Positions 43,524 through 52,472 are shown, counted from the stretch's first letter. The stretch: 64,000 bases of DNA from Planctomycetota bacterium (GCA_020638795.1 JACKHW010000005.1:434001-498000), one strand, 5' to 3'. Notes: generated by a model from the letters alone, not told the origin. Numbers and translations are program-made.

Positions 43524-44963
43524 TCACGCGCAAGACGTCGGAGTGACTACAGCCTCGACTGCCGGACTCTGCCCCTGGGCGAGTGAGTAGGCACGCTTTC
43601 CATCGATGACGCGAAGCCACTCGGCACTGCATATCGGGAATCGATGGCCCACATCGGCCATGAGCGCGATCAGCGCATGCTGCTCGACCGGCTGATCGCT
43701 TTCGAACCGAATCCGATAGTGGTTGACACAATCGGTGAAGGCCGAACCGGTCGGCCACACCTGAGTCCCGCGGTTCGAGATCATCGTCAAATGCAACGAG
43801 GGGTCGAGTCCATCGACCATCGCTGCGACGGCACTCGGGGCCAACGGAGACTCGACGAACACATCGACGCCGCGGAGCTCCGTGGTCGAAGGTTCGGGTG
43901 TGACGATCATCTTCGGCTCGCGGCGCGGAATCGTCAGTTGGCGGGTGACCGCACCGTCGATCGCGACCCCTTCGAGTTCGCGAAGCATGCGTTCGCGGAA
44001 GTCCGATGTGCGGAAGGTGTGATCACGATTCTGCGTCATGGACAGGAGCGTTCGCTCGAGAGCAGTATCGATCGCTTCCGCGTGGCTGACGAGTCCCAGA
44101 TGCCGCAGCATCATGGTTCCACTGAGCAAGAGAGCCGTCGGATTCGCGAGGTCTTGACCGACGATGTCCGGGGCGGTCCCGTGCACGGCCTCGAAGATGC
44201 AGACCGACTCCCCGATGTTGGCGGAAGGCGCGTAGGCCAATCCACCGACGAGCCCGGCCGCGAGATCGGTCAGGATGTCACCTTGGAAGTTCGGAAGGAC
44301 GATGACATCGAAGGACTCGGGTTCGATCACGAGCTTCATCGCGAGAGCATCCACGATGACGTCATCTGCTTGGAGTTGCGGGTAGTCCTTGGCGACCTCG
44401 TAGAACGTCTCCAAGAAGAGCCCGTCCGTCATCTTCATGATGTTGGCCTTGTGCGCGCATGTCACTCGATGCGCTCCCTTGCGTGCCGCTGCCTCGAACG
44501 TGTAGCGATGGACTTGTTCGCATCCCGGCCTCGTGATGAACCGCCGGCACTGAGCGACATCGTGCGTCTGCATGTGTTCGACGGCACCGTACGTGTCTTC
44601 GATGTTCTCGCGAATCATCGTCAGATCGAGATGCCGATCTCCGAGGACCGATCTCACACCGGGCAAGATTCGGTAGACGCGTTTGTTCGCAAAAGCTCCC
44701 CAGAGCTTACGTGCGGTCACGTTCACGCTCTTGTAACCACCCCCCTTCGGCGTCTCCATCGGCCCCTTGAAGAGGATCCCCGTCTCCTCGACGGATGCTC
44801 GTGCCTCCTCGCTGATCCCACTCAGCTCACCGGCCAGCGCCACCGACTTGCCCATCGCGACCTCTTCGTAATCGAGCGGAACGTTGGCCGCACGAAACAC
44901 ATCGAGCGCGACTCCCATGACCTCGGGACCGATCCCATCGCCCTGCGCAATCGTGATTTTCAT
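43524..44963 (-). CDS. icd: Isocitrate dehydrogenase with C-terminal ICDH domain
   Basis: Oxidative decarboxylation of isocitrate to 2-oxoglutarate in the TCA cycle. I start at the ATG at 44963 because it follows an AGAGGAAG ribosome site and gives the canonical MKITIAQGDGIGPE; the longer frame from 45029 adds a 22-residue polar stretch. Conserved parts: KGPMETPKGGGYKSVNV, LTMIRENIEDTYGAVEH, HKANIMKMTDGLF, VLPNFQGDILTDLAAGLVGG (metal-binding Asp) and FEAVHGTAPDIVGQDLANPT (cofactor region). After about residue 340 there is an extra ~140-residue domain (GVDVFVESPLAPSAVAAMVD, NHYRIRFESD) of the kind found in Thermus-type NADP enzymes. It lies just downstream of the shortened ICDH-like gene and probably shares its transcript. 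Confidence 0.92.
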   Translation of the reverse strand: MKITIAQGDGIGPEVMGVALDVFRAANVPLDYEEVAMGKSVALAGELSGISEEARASVEETGILFKGPMETPKGGGYKSVNVTARKLWGAFANKRVYRILPGVRSVLGDRHLDLTMIRENIEDTYGAVEHMQTHDVAQCRRFITRPGCEQVHRYTFEAAARKGAHRVTCAHKANIMKMTDGLFLETFYEVAKDYPQLQADDVIVDALAMKLVIEPESFDVIVLPNFQGDILTDLAAGLVGGLAYAPSANIGESVCIFEAVHGTAPDIVGQDLANPTALLLSGTMMLRHLGLVSHAEAIDTALERTLLSMTQNRDHTFRTSDFRERMLRELEGVAIDGAVTRQLTIPRREPKMIVTPEPSTTELRGVDVFVESPLAPSAVAAMVDGLDPSLHLTMISNRGTQVWPTGSAFTDCVNHYRIRFESDQPVEQHALIALMADVGHRFPICSAEWLRVIDGKRAYSLAQGQSPAVEAVVTPTSCA

Positions 44964-45025
44964 GACTCGCTTCCTCTTTGGTTGTTTTTCGCGTTCTCGG
45001 TTCTTGTCTTTGGTTGTCTCGATGC

Positions 45026-45634
45026 TCAAGCGAGTCCCTCGAGTTGCAGTCGCAGCCCATGCACCGATTCCGGCCAGCCGGGAACAGATTCCGGTTTCGT
45101 TCGGCGACCGTCGACCGGGTCGGAACGGTCGGCCGACAAGCGATTGAGAATCAGATATCGGAAGACCGAAGTGCGTGGTTTGTGCAGCCGATGCCGCGCG
45201 TGCCCCTTCGGCTCGAGCAGCGAGAGCGCTTGGTGCAGTGCATGCTCGATGCGCATGGCATGGAAGGTGAGCCCCAGGTGCCGAAGCATGCGCAGAGCGG
45301 CAGCGAGCATGGCGGTCGGGTCAGCGAGGTCGCGACCCACGAGTTCCGCGTGACTACCGTGATCGACAGTGAACAAATCGACCTTGCCATCTTGGAGCAG
45401 TTGCTGAATGCGCTTTCGGGCGGCAGGAGAGTCGATGGGTCCGTGCAACAGGACTTTCGTCGATGCGAGCGAGAGCTCGGCCTCCATCGGGAGGCCGACG
45501 GTCTCGGCCTCACCTGCATCCGCGATTTCGATGTGTTCGAAGTCGAGTGGGACGCTGGCGGCATGCAACACATCGACGACGAGATCCGTGATTTCTGGTC
45601 CGATTCCGTCGCCGCTGGCAACCGTGATCCGCAT
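45026..45634 (-). CDS. Internally deleted isocitrate dehydrogenase-like protein
   Basis: 202 residues. The N-terminal ~75 residues match the start of the neighbouring ICDH (MRITVASGDGIGPEITDLVV, VLLHGPIDSP). The sequence then jumps to the family's C-terminal core (DLFTVDHGSHAELVGRDLAD, RMLRHLGLTFHAM). Roughly 190 residues between them, including the catalytic Lys/Tyr region, the RENxE substrate loop and the metal-binding Asp, are missing. The frame is open, and AAAGGAG lies just upstream of the ATG, so it seems to be expressed rather than dead. Enzymatic activity is not expected; a regulatory or subunit role, or decay, are the options. Its stop is near the icd start (62 bp), and the LysR-type gene is divergent. 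Confidence 0.75.
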   Translation of the reverse strand: MRITVASGDGIGPEITDLVVDVLHAASVPLDFEHIEIADAGEAETVGLPMEAELSLASTKVLLHGPIDSPAARKRIQQLLQDGKVDLFTVDHGSHAELVGRDLADPTAMLAAALRMLRHLGLTFHAMRIEHALHQALSLLEPKGHARHRLHKPRTSVFRYLILNRLSADRSDPVDGRRTKPESVPGWPESVHGLRLQLEGLA

Positions 45635-45669
45635 GTTCTTCTCCTTTACTGGCTCGGGTTCGAGTCGAC

Positions 45670-45687
45670 GACACTTCGAATGGTGTC
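45670..45687. promoter_or_regulatory. Inverted repeat in the icd-like/LysR intergenic region
   Basis: GACAC and GTGTC, arms of 5 bp separated by 8 bp, lie in the 133-bp intergenic space between the divergent genes. Together with the palindrome at 45746-45762 it could form the two-site arrangement used by LysR-type regulators. Evidence is limited to the sequence symmetry. Confidence 0.35.
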
Positions 45688-45745
45688 ACCGCGAGAAGTC
45701 TCGGACCGATTGCGCGGACGAACATGCACGAAAGATCGACTAACA

Positions 45746-45762
45746 TGTCGGAATGACCGACA
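45746..45762. promoter_or_regulatory. LysR-type operator-like palindrome
   Basis: TGTCGG-AATGA-CCGACA is a perfect 6-bp inverted repeat with a 5-bp spacer. It contains a T-N11-A core (TCGGAATGACCGA), the consensus of LysR-type binding sites. It lies just before the regulator's ATG at 45768 and covers the alternative ATG at 45753. Negative autoregulation and control of the divergent ICDH genes is the likely role. Confidence 0.6.
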
Positions 45763-45767
45763 AATGG

Positions 45768-46688
45768 ATGTGGTTGAACTACCACCACCTCCTCTATTTC
45801 GCCCTTGTCGTCGAGGAGGGAGGCATCGCCGCCGCTGCGGCGCGCCTCGGAGTTTCGCATCCGACGATCAGCGAGCAAATCAAGAGACTCGAGGCCCAGT
45901 TGAAGGTCCAGCTGTTCGAAAGGCGCGGACGGCGTCTCCAGCTGACCGAGGACGGCAAGCTCGTGCACGATCATGCAAAGGAGCTATTTGGCGTCGGCGC
46001 CGCCTTGATGGAGGCGATCGAAGCGCGGAGGCTCGGCCGAAACCTCGTCGCTCGAATCGGGGTCGACAGCGTGCTCGCCAAACTTCTCGTGCGGCAAATC
46101 CTTGCACCAATGCTCGACGCGACAGGTACCGACTTGCAGTTTCGCTGCGTCGAAGACGAACGCGAATACCTGATCGAAAAGCTCGTGACTCGCCGACTCG
46201 ACGTCGTCCTCACCGATGCAACGACGGAGTTGCACGAGTCATCCGTGCAGACGGATCTGCTCATGACGAGTCCGATCGCGTTCTTCGCCGCCCCAATCTT
46301 GCAAGAGCGGCTGCACGGCGCGTTCCCAGCGTGCTTGAATGACGCCCCGCTCCTGGTGCCCCTCGCGATGACCCGTCTTCGGCGTGATATCGAACGATGG
46401 ATCGTCGATCTCGACCTTCACCCACGAATCGTGGGTGAGGTCGCGGACAGTGGACTCTTGAAGGCACTCGGGCAGGATGGGCGTGGTATCTTCGCGATGC
46501 CCTCGGCGGTCGCCGGCGAGATCGAACGCCAATACGGCGTCACGAGGATCGGGAACGCCGAGAATATCGAAGCGCGCGTCCTTGCCATGACGACCGACGT
46601 GAGTCGTGACAATCCCGCGATCAAGGCGTTGCTCGCTGTCCGGTCTCGACCGGATTCCATGCAGCGCAAGAAACGTTCTCGCGAGTGA
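45768..46688 (+). CDS. LysR-family transcriptional regulator (NhaR-like)
   Basis: 306 residues from the ATG at 45768. An in-frame ATG at 45753 is possible, but it sits inside the operator-like palindrome. The N-terminus is a winged HTH: MWLNYHHLLYFALVVEEGGI, LGVSHPTISEQIKRLEAQLK, FERRGRRLQLTEDGKLV. The LNYHHLLYF opening is typical of NhaR-like members. The effector domain follows, with VARIGVDSVLAKLLVRQIL and a conserved end (DNPAIKALLAVRS). It is divergent from the ICDH-like/icd genes and may respond to a TCA-cycle metabolite (inference). A hairpin follows 6 bp after the stop. Confidence 0.9.
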   Translation: MWLNYHHLLYFALVVEEGGIAAAAARLGVSHPTISEQIKRLEAQLKVQLFERRGRRLQLTEDGKLVHDHAKELFGVGAALMEAIEARRLGRNLVARIGVDSVLAKLLVRQILAPMLDATGTDLQFRCVEDEREYLIEKLVTRRLDVVLTDATTELHESSVQTDLLMTSPIAFFAAPILQERLHGAFPACLNDAPLLVPLAMTRLRRDIERWIVDLDLHPRIVGEVADSGLLKALGQDGRGIFAMPSAVAGEIERQYGVTRIGNAENIEARVLAMTTDVSRDNPAIKALLAVRSRPDSMQRKKRSRE

Positions 46689-46694
46689 TCGGGT

Positions 46695-46721
46695 CCGAGC
46701 CACGATTCTGTGTCGGCTCGG
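46695..46721 (+). terminator. Hairpin terminator after the LysR gene
   Basis: CCGAGCC (46695-46701) and GGCTCGG (46715-46721) form a perfect 7-bp stem with a 13-nt loop, 6 bp after the regulator's stop. The tail is pyrimidine-rich (TTCCTCTCCT) but not a clean U-tract. It fits a GC-rich intrinsic terminator. Confidence 0.5.
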
Positions 46722-46841
46722 TTCCTCTCCTGGACAACCTCGTACCGCAACGAGGCGCGAATCCGAGTGAATCCGCAACGCCCCGCTTGTGTGGCAACGG
46801 ACATGGTTCCACTACCCCACACTGTCCTTTCGAGAACTCTC

Positions 46842-47882
46842 ATGAAGCTACGAACTCTTCTTTCTTTCGTCGTCTTGTCTGCTGCCGTCGCCGCGCAAGA
46901 CGCGAAGCTCACGGTCATCCACGGCATTCCGGGTTTGCCGGCCAACGTCGAAGTCTTCGCGAACGGAAACCCATTGTTCACCTTCGGTTACGGTGACGTG
47001 AAAGGTCCGCTCAGTCTGCCCGCCGGCACGTACGACATCGCAGTGAAGTTGCAGGGCAATACAGTGCTGAGTGCCAAGCCGACGGTCAGCGCCGGTGTCA
47101 ACTACACCGCGATCGCAGGCCTCCAATCGACGAGTGGAATCGCTCTCAATTTCTACGTCAACGACTTGAAGGCTGCGGCCAGTGGCCAGGCGCGAGTCGC
47201 TGTCCGGCACAACGCGATGGCGCCGGCCGTCGACGTCCTCGTGGCGCCATTCGCGACGACGAACTACGTGAAGCTGGCTCCCGGGCTCGAGAACCCGAAG
47301 GAAGCCGTCGCCGACGTCAACGCCACGCTCTACTACGTGCGCATCAACCCGAAGGACTCGAACACGAGCGTCTTCGGCCCCGTCGGACTCTGGCTTCGTC
47401 GAGGCTATTTCTATGGTGTGCATGCCATCGGCGAAGTCGGGAAGCGCAGCTTTCGTCTCGTGACGACGCGATTCGCACTCGACGCCGGCTCCAATCCGAA
47501 GCTCGTCGGTCTCGTCCGTGGAAAATCTTGCGGCGGATCCATCGGAATCAGCACTCAAAACCCTGAGTTCGACAAGGCGTTCGACGTCACGCTGAGCGGA
47601 GCTGCGAAGAGCGGTTTCGGCTTCCTGCACATCGGCGCCAGCGATTCGCGCTTGCTCTTCTTCCGACTCCCGATCGCGAACTTCCTCACGCCCGGTTGCA
47701 CGCTCTACCAGAGTACGGAGATGATCCAGCCGATCCGGACCGACGACAAGGGTGAGGCTTCTCGTAGTCTGACGATTCCGAGCAGCATGGCGAGTCGCTT
47801 CTCGGAGCTGCACTTCCAGTATTCGTTCCTCGACGGGCGCACGCTGAAGCTGACTGACTACGCGTCGGTCGAGCGGCAGTAG
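46842..47882 (+). CDS. Secreted DUF4397 domain protein
   Basis: 346 residues. The ATG at 46842 opens a signal peptide (MKLRTLLSFVVLSAAVAAQ). Residues about 22-215 match DUF4397, a tandem beta-sandwich unit: AKLTVIHGIPGLPANVEVFA, GDVKGPLSLPAGTYDIAVKL, VAVRHNAMAPAVDVLVAP and VNATLYYVRINPKD. After residue about 225 an extra module begins at SCGGSIGIST and shows DVTLSGAAKSGFGFLHIGAS, FLTPGCTLYQS, TDDKGEASRSLTIPS; this type recurs in other secreted proteins here. The protein is probably anchored at or released from the cell surface; its ligand is unknown. Confidence 0.85.
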   Translation: MKLRTLLSFVVLSAAVAAQDAKLTVIHGIPGLPANVEVFANGNPLFTFGYGDVKGPLSLPAGTYDIAVKLQGNTVLSAKPTVSAGVNYTAIAGLQSTSGIALNFYVNDLKAAASGQARVAVRHNAMAPAVDVLVAPFATTNYVKLAPGLENPKEAVADVNATLYYVRINPKDSNTSVFGPVGLWLRRGYFYGVHAIGEVGKRSFRLVTTRFALDAGSNPKLVGLVRGKSCGGSIGISTQNPEFDKAFDVTLSGAAKSGFGFLHIGASDSRLLFFRLPIANFLTPGCTLYQSTEMIQPIRTDDKGEASRSLTIPSSMASRFSELHFQYSFLDGRTLKLTDYASVERQ

Positions 47883-48032
47883 GCGCATCGCGGCGCCGCG
47901 GGCCGGGTTCGCGTCGAGTATCGATGAACAAGCCCGGCGTCGCTTTCCTTCAGCGCTCTGCCGGCGCGTCGAGTTCGAGAGCGACGGCTTGCCCCGCGCG
48001 AAGCGTGACCTGCCTCACGACGGCGTGCGGAA

Positions 48033-50321
48033 TCAGGTCCGAAACGACCACCGAACCGTCCTGTTGTGCCGCCCCGCGAGTTTGGCGCTCACGTGAACTT
48101 CGCGTCCGCGCGGCAACGGTTCCTTGGGAATCAGGATCCAATAACGTTGCGGTGCCCACTCCGGGTTGGTCGGGGCGGACGGTGTCGAGACATGGCAGTC
48201 GAGGAATTGTCCATCCGCCTTGTCGAGACGCGCTTCGAACTCGATGCCGAAGTCGGAACCGGACGGAACTCCGGGGCCGATGTGCAACGAAATCGGATAG
48301 CCGATTTCGTCGTGCTTCACTCCAGGTATCGGAGAGATCAGCGAGTTCGCGGGTCGCGTCGGGACGCCGCGCGCGCCGGGACTCGGCCAAGGCAAGGCCC
48401 ACATGGCATCGTCGCGCGAGACATCATCGACGAGTTCGACGAGGGACGCGGCATCCGCGACCGCGACGTCCTTGTGCGATGCCCACCCGACAGCCAAGAG
48501 ATCCGGATCGAGGATCGCACGTCGCGCGTAAGGATTCGCGAGCCACTCTTCGAGAGTACCCGCAGGTGTGCTCGCCTCGAAGTCGACGAGGGGTGCGGTC
48601 ACTCCCCACCGACCTCGCGGTCCCGCCGTCAAGAGTTCGCGAAGACCCCGATCATCCTCGAGCTCGACCCCATCGCGCTCACCAGTCCGCACCTGCTCCG
48701 TGACCTTCGTGGCGAGCACCGTCGTCGCGCGACACAGTGCAGGGTGAAGATGCAGTGCGGGACGTTTCGTGAGGTCCGGAACCGTGTACACAGTCTTCAA
48801 GAGTTCACCACCGAAGGCGCGAGAGCGAACGTCGTTCCACGCATCGAGCGCAGATATCGAGCCCCTGTCGAACTCGTACTCCTCGTCGACTCGACAGCGA
48901 TCCAAAATGCTCGGCTCTGGACCGAGCAACCATCGCTTGAAGTCGCTCTCGAACTCGGCGATCGTCAGGTCCGCCGCGCGCTCGAAATGAGGTACGTAGT
49001 CCGCGCCCGACTGAAACACACCGTCTTTGACATGACCCCTGGCAAGCGGCCTCAGCAGCTCGAGCATCGGACCGGCTTCGGCCCAATGTTCGACGACCAG
49101 AGTGCTCTTGACGAGTTCCTTGCCACGAACATCGCCCATCTGAGAGCAGAAACACTCCACGATGCTCGGAGCGGATCCCTGCTCGGTCAGCCATTTGAGC
49201 CACGCACGCCGACCATAGGTCCCCGCGCGGCGATACGTGGCAGGGTCGACTCCACCCGTCAGTCGTAGCATCGAAGCCTTCGTACCTTCGACCTGCTCCG
49301 TCTCGACCTTCACGATGTCGGGCATCTTGGCACCAATGACCGCTTCGCAAGCCCAGTTGCAGATCCCCGCACGCAGGAACGGTGGCATGCGTCGCCCCCA
49401 CAGTAGGTCGACGACGAAGAGTGTCTTGACGTAGTCGTCGTCACTGTGAAGCTTGACGTTCCAACCACGGAGATCCTTGAAGCCTGCCCAACGCTTCACA
49501 TGGTCCTTGATCGCGGCATCGATACCCTTTTTCTGTGCGGCAGCATCGACGACCGCGGCATAGTCCTCGTCGTCGACGAGGACCCACGTGATGCCTTCGT
49601 CCTCGCGCTGAACTTCGACGCGCCCGCTGATCAGCCATTCACCGAAGGCAGCTGCACGTAGCGCGTCGCGAAGGATCGCCGCGGCACGCTTCTGGTCGAG
49701 AACCGTGTAGAACGCGACTTTGCCGAAACGCAGCAAAGAACAGTCTTCCTCGCCGAGCGCTTCGAGTACGCGATGCGTCGAAGTTTCGATTTCGATCTTC
49801 GGATCGAAGCGCTTCGCAGCGAGCACGGCGCCGCGAATCTCGGCTCGTCGGGTCTCGCGCTTCTTGTCCTCCTCGTCCCACCAATGGACATCACCGTCGA
49901 GCTCGACGCGTTCGCGCCCGATGATCGCATTGGCTGCAGCATGCTGCGAATCGAGCGCGAGCACTTCGAAGGCGAGTTCGATCTTCGAGTCGCCGTCGAG
50001 TGAGGACAGGCCTCCCGCGAGGTCTTCCACCGACTTGCGAATCGCATCGACGATTCGCCTCGGCACGGACTTCGGTGTCGGTCGCCTGGACAGCGCCTTC
50101 GAACACGCGGCATCGCTCACTGCGAGTTCGTCGTCCTTCGCTCCGAGGTTGCGTAACGACCGTCGCAATGCGACCACGGACTCGCGCTGGCCGAGCGACG
50201 CCAGATCGAGACGGATCTTGGCAAGGCCGTCCCGTTGAGCCTTCGTGGCGAGGTCCGCCCGAGGACCGGCGACGAGGCCTGTGCACAACAAGGCCGACAC
50301 GAGCATGGGTGACACGAACAT
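48033..50321 (-). CDS. Large secreted protein of unknown function with CAP-associated C-terminal module
   Basis: 762 residues from the ATG at 50321, which gives a signal peptide (MFVSPMLVSALLCTGLVAG); the longer open frame upstream overlaps the divergent metallopeptidase gene. The N-terminal 250 residues are helical and charged. A central region (ILRDALRAAAFGEWLISGRV, DLLWGRRMPPFLRAGICNWA, TYRRAGTYGRRAWLKWLTEQ) looks like a peptidase-MA/gluzincin-like scaffold without an HExxH, so activity is not expected. The last ~100 residues (PISLHIGPGVPSGSDFGIEF, DCHVSTPSAPTNPEWAPQRY, ILIPKEPLPRGREVHVSAKL) match the beta-sandwich that often accompanies CAP-domain proteins of planctomycetes. No CAP domain is seen. 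It is divergent from the metallopeptidase gene (52 bp). Confidence 0.7.
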   Translation of the reverse strand: MFVSPMLVSALLCTGLVAGPRADLATKAQRDGLAKIRLDLASLGQRESVVALRRSLRNLGAKDDELAVSDAACSKALSRRPTPKSVPRRIVDAIRKSVEDLAGGLSSLDGDSKIELAFEVLALDSQHAAANAIIGRERVELDGDVHWWDEEDKKRETRRAEIRGAVLAAKRFDPKIEIETSTHRVLEALGEEDCSLLRFGKVAFYTVLDQKRAAAILRDALRAAAFGEWLISGRVEVQREDEGITWVLVDDEDYAAVVDAAAQKKGIDAAIKDHVKRWAGFKDLRGWNVKLHSDDDYVKTLFVVDLLWGRRMPPFLRAGICNWACEAVIGAKMPDIVKVETEQVEGTKASMLRLTGGVDPATYRRAGTYGRRAWLKWLTEQGSAPSIVECFCSQMGDVRGKELVKSTLVVEHWAEAGPMLELLRPLARGHVKDGVFQSGADYVPHFERAADLTIAEFESDFKRWLLGPEPSILDRCRVDEEYEFDRGSISALDAWNDVRSRAFGGELLKTVYTVPDLTKRPALHLHPALCRATTVLATKVTEQVRTGERDGVELEDDRGLRELLTAGPRGRWGVTAPLVDFEASTPAGTLEEWLANPYARRAILDPDLLAVGWASHKDVAVADAASLVELVDDVSRDDAMWALPWPSPGARGVPTRPANSLISPIPGVKHDEIGYPISLHIGPGVPSGSDFGIEFEARLDKADGQFLDCHVSTPSAPTNPEWAPQRYWILIPKEPLPRGREVHVSAKLAGRHNRTVRWSFRT

Positions 50322-50373
50322 CAAGCGCAGAGTGCACACATCCTGGGGGGCTTGCAAGTAGAGTGGCCGGGAT

Positions 50374-51885
50374 ATGAGCGATGTCGGTCCTTTCAAGGCG
50401 CGCTGCCAGTCTCTTGGGTGCACGGCACGAGACGTTTCGATCTTCTTGTGCTGCGCACTGCTCGGCGCGCCGAACACGATGCGTGCACAGAGTGGCGAAC
50501 CAAAGCAAGAGAACGCACCTCGCATCCACTCCGTGTGCGACATCTCCCAGGAGTTCACGTTCTACATGGACGGGCGCTTCTTCACGCAATACCTACAGGG
50601 GATCGCGAAGGACGCACGCAATTGGGGTAGTCTCCACCGCCTCGACTTGCACAACGTCAACCTCCTCGTCCTCGCGGACGGCGACCGACGCATCCCGTAT
50701 TCCAAAGCCACGATCGCGCATGTGGCGAAATACGTCGAGGGTGGCGGCACGCTGCTCGTCATGGCGAAACGCGGCGATCCGATGCCGCCGGTGAACGCTC
50801 TGTTGCGCCGCTTCGGTGCGAGCATCGGACGAGCGGCATGCAAGCCACCGCTGCGTGGATCCGGGCGCCTCGCGGACGTTTCGATCCAAGGTCGCCCCTC
50901 GACGTTCTTCTCGTGCAACGAGACCTGGACGCCGCTCATCGTCGCGAGAAGCCGTGACGCGAGTACGGATGGGACATCACATCCCGCCGACGACGCCAAC
51001 GATTTGCCGCTACTCGCACTCCGCGACCACGGCAAAGGGCACGTCCTGATCGGCGCGCGCGGTCTCTTCGGCCAACGTCCCGATGCAAAAGACGACATCA
51101 ACGAGGCGTGGCTGTCGCCGTTGCTCGAATCGCTGGCGACCACGAAGGCAATCGATCCCGACGAACCGCATCGCTCGACATGGGCAGAGCACGAGAAGAA
51201 GCTCGGAGCACTCACCCTCGAGTATCACGATGGGACCGAGCCCTTTGCTCGGCGCATCGCCGAAGAATACGAAACCGTCTTTCCGCACCTCGTAGCGATC
51301 ACCGGAGTCGAACCCGCGAGAGGCATGCTCAAGCGCCTTCTCATCTTGCCGACCGGTGGCGGTGGTTTCAGCAGTGGCAATCGCATCGCGATCGGTGCGT
51401 TCTGGGGAAACTACCCCGAAAAGCGCTATCCAATGGTCGAACTGATCGGCCACGAAGCGGGACACTCGTGGGTGCTTCCCTATCCGGAGCCGCTCTGGAA
51501 CGAGCCGATCGCGACCTACCTCGGCATCCAAGTCGGCAAGCGACTCGGCATGGACGAAGCGGATCAGACGCTCGAGCGCCAGATCGCCAAGGCACGCAAA
51601 CTCGATCCCGACTTGACGAAGATCGATCCACTCGCAAAGGACGCACCGCGCGACCTCGTGTGGGGCAAGGCGTATTTCGTGTTCGAAGAACTCGAGCGTC
51701 GCTTCGGGCCGGGCGCGATGGCGAAGTACTTCCGCACGAAGCGCACGGTGCTCGAGCACGGGCGCAAGGGGTACTCGATGGACGACTGTGTCGCGGTGTG
51801 GAGTCGCGCGGTCGGTGAGGATCTGTTCCCGTGGTTCCGAGCACTGGCGTTCGACGTCAATGCGTCGAAGTCGGACTTGCGCTGA
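50374..51885 (+). CDS. Secreted zinc metallopeptidase (HEAGH) with GATase-like domain
   Basis: 503 residues from the ATG at 50374; a hydrophobic stretch at 21-38 may be the signal. The first half resembles a class I glutamine-amidotransferase-like/DUF4350-type fold (VNLLVLADGDRRIPYSKATI, YVEGGGTLLVMAKRGDPMP, GKGHVLIGARGLFGQRP) without an obvious catalytic Cys. The second half is a zincin. HEAGH (360-364) supplies two zinc ligands and the catalytic Glu. Glu377 in WNEPIATYLG, 13 residues further, is a good third ligand. Downstream segments (RFGPGAMAKYFRTKR, SMDDCVAVWSRAVGEDLFPW) resemble M60/gluzincin peptidases. Probably acts on extracellular glycoproteins or envelope proteins; this is inference. 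Confidence 0.8.
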   Translation: MSDVGPFKARCQSLGCTARDVSIFLCCALLGAPNTMRAQSGEPKQENAPRIHSVCDISQEFTFYMDGRFFTQYLQGIAKDARNWGSLHRLDLHNVNLLVLADGDRRIPYSKATIAHVAKYVEGGGTLLVMAKRGDPMPPVNALLRRFGASIGRAACKPPLRGSGRLADVSIQGRPSTFFSCNETWTPLIVARSRDASTDGTSHPADDANDLPLLALRDHGKGHVLIGARGLFGQRPDAKDDINEAWLSPLLESLATTKAIDPDEPHRSTWAEHEKKLGALTLEYHDGTEPFARRIAEEYETVFPHLVAITGVEPARGMLKRLLILPTGGGGFSSGNRIAIGAFWGNYPEKRYPMVELIGHEAGHSWVLPYPEPLWNEPIATYLGIQVGKRLGMDEADQTLERQIAKARKLDPDLTKIDPLAKDAPRDLVWGKAYFVFEELERRFGPGAMAKYFRTKRTVLEHGRKGYSMDDCVAVWSRAVGEDLFPWFRALAFDVNASKSDLR

Positions 51886-51896
51886 ATCGAATCCGC

Positions 51897-52472
51897 TCAC
51901 GTGTCGAGGATGCGGCCGAGCTCCGAAACCGCGCGCGCGTGTAGGAGCTGCACGGCGTTCTCACTCCGATCGAGTTCGCGGGCGATCGCTCCGAAGGTCA
52001 GGCCCTCGAAGTTGCGGAGCTCGATGACTCGACGTCGATCGGCATCCAGGCTCTCGAGCGCGAGTGCGAGTCGATCCAGCTCTTCGTGATGGATCGCGTG
52101 TTGCGACGGTCGCTCATTCGAGGAGCCGAGCATCGTCGTCGCGAATTCGGTGAAGGAGTCTTCGTACTTCTTGCGGACGCTGTCGATGATGCGATGCCGA
52201 GCAATCGTCGTCAGCCAAGCCAGGAAAGCACGAGAAGACGCGAGGTCGACAGAGTCCAGTCGCTTCAACGCTGCCAGAATCGTCTCTTGGACGAAGTCGC
52301 CCGTTTCTGCATGTTGCCGTGCCCGCGGCCCCATCATCGTTCGGACCCGGAGGAGCAACGGTTTGTTGTAGACCTCGAGCAGTTCTCGCATTGCCCCGCC
52401 ATCTCCCTGCTTCGCTCGCTCGAGCTTCGCCTGCGTCCAATCGAAATCGGGAAGTGGCTCATCCATCGTCAT
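51897..52472 (-). CDS. ECF-family RNA polymerase sigma factor
   Basis: 191 residues. The start at the ATG at 52472 overlaps the kinase stop as ATGA, so I prefer it to the longer frame. Sigma region 2 is seen in [20 protein letters not shown] and [20 protein letters not shown]. Region 4 is seen in [20 protein letters not shown] and [19 protein letters not shown]. Here the order is kinase then sigma, the reverse of the two clusters at 6-16 kb. Translational coupling to the kinase-FGE gene suggests the two proteins work together. Confidence 0.88.
   Translation of the reverse strand: MTMDEPLPDFDWTQAKLERAKQGDGGAMRELLEVYNKPLLLRVRTMMGPRARQHAETGDFVQETILAALKRLDSVDLASSRAFLAWLTTIARHRIIDSVRKKYEDSFTEFATTMLGSSNERPSQHAIHHEELDRLALALESLDADRRRVIELRNFEGLTFGAIARELDRSENAVQLLHARAVSELGRILDT

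Noticed and set aside
44964..45029. A longer isocitrate dehydrogenase start at TTG 45029 overlapping the short paralog's stop.
   Set aside because: The ATG at 44963 has a ribosome site and starts at the conserved family N-terminus; the extra residues are polar and non-conserved.
47883..48033. An extra domain or frameshifted end of the secreted protein 48033-50321, from a frame reading DGSVVVSDLIPHAVVRQVTL.
   Set aside because: The annotated end (RHNRTVRWSFRT) fits the CAP-associated module, and the other frame has no start or family match; it could be a remnant of a regulatory-domain protein but cannot be supported.
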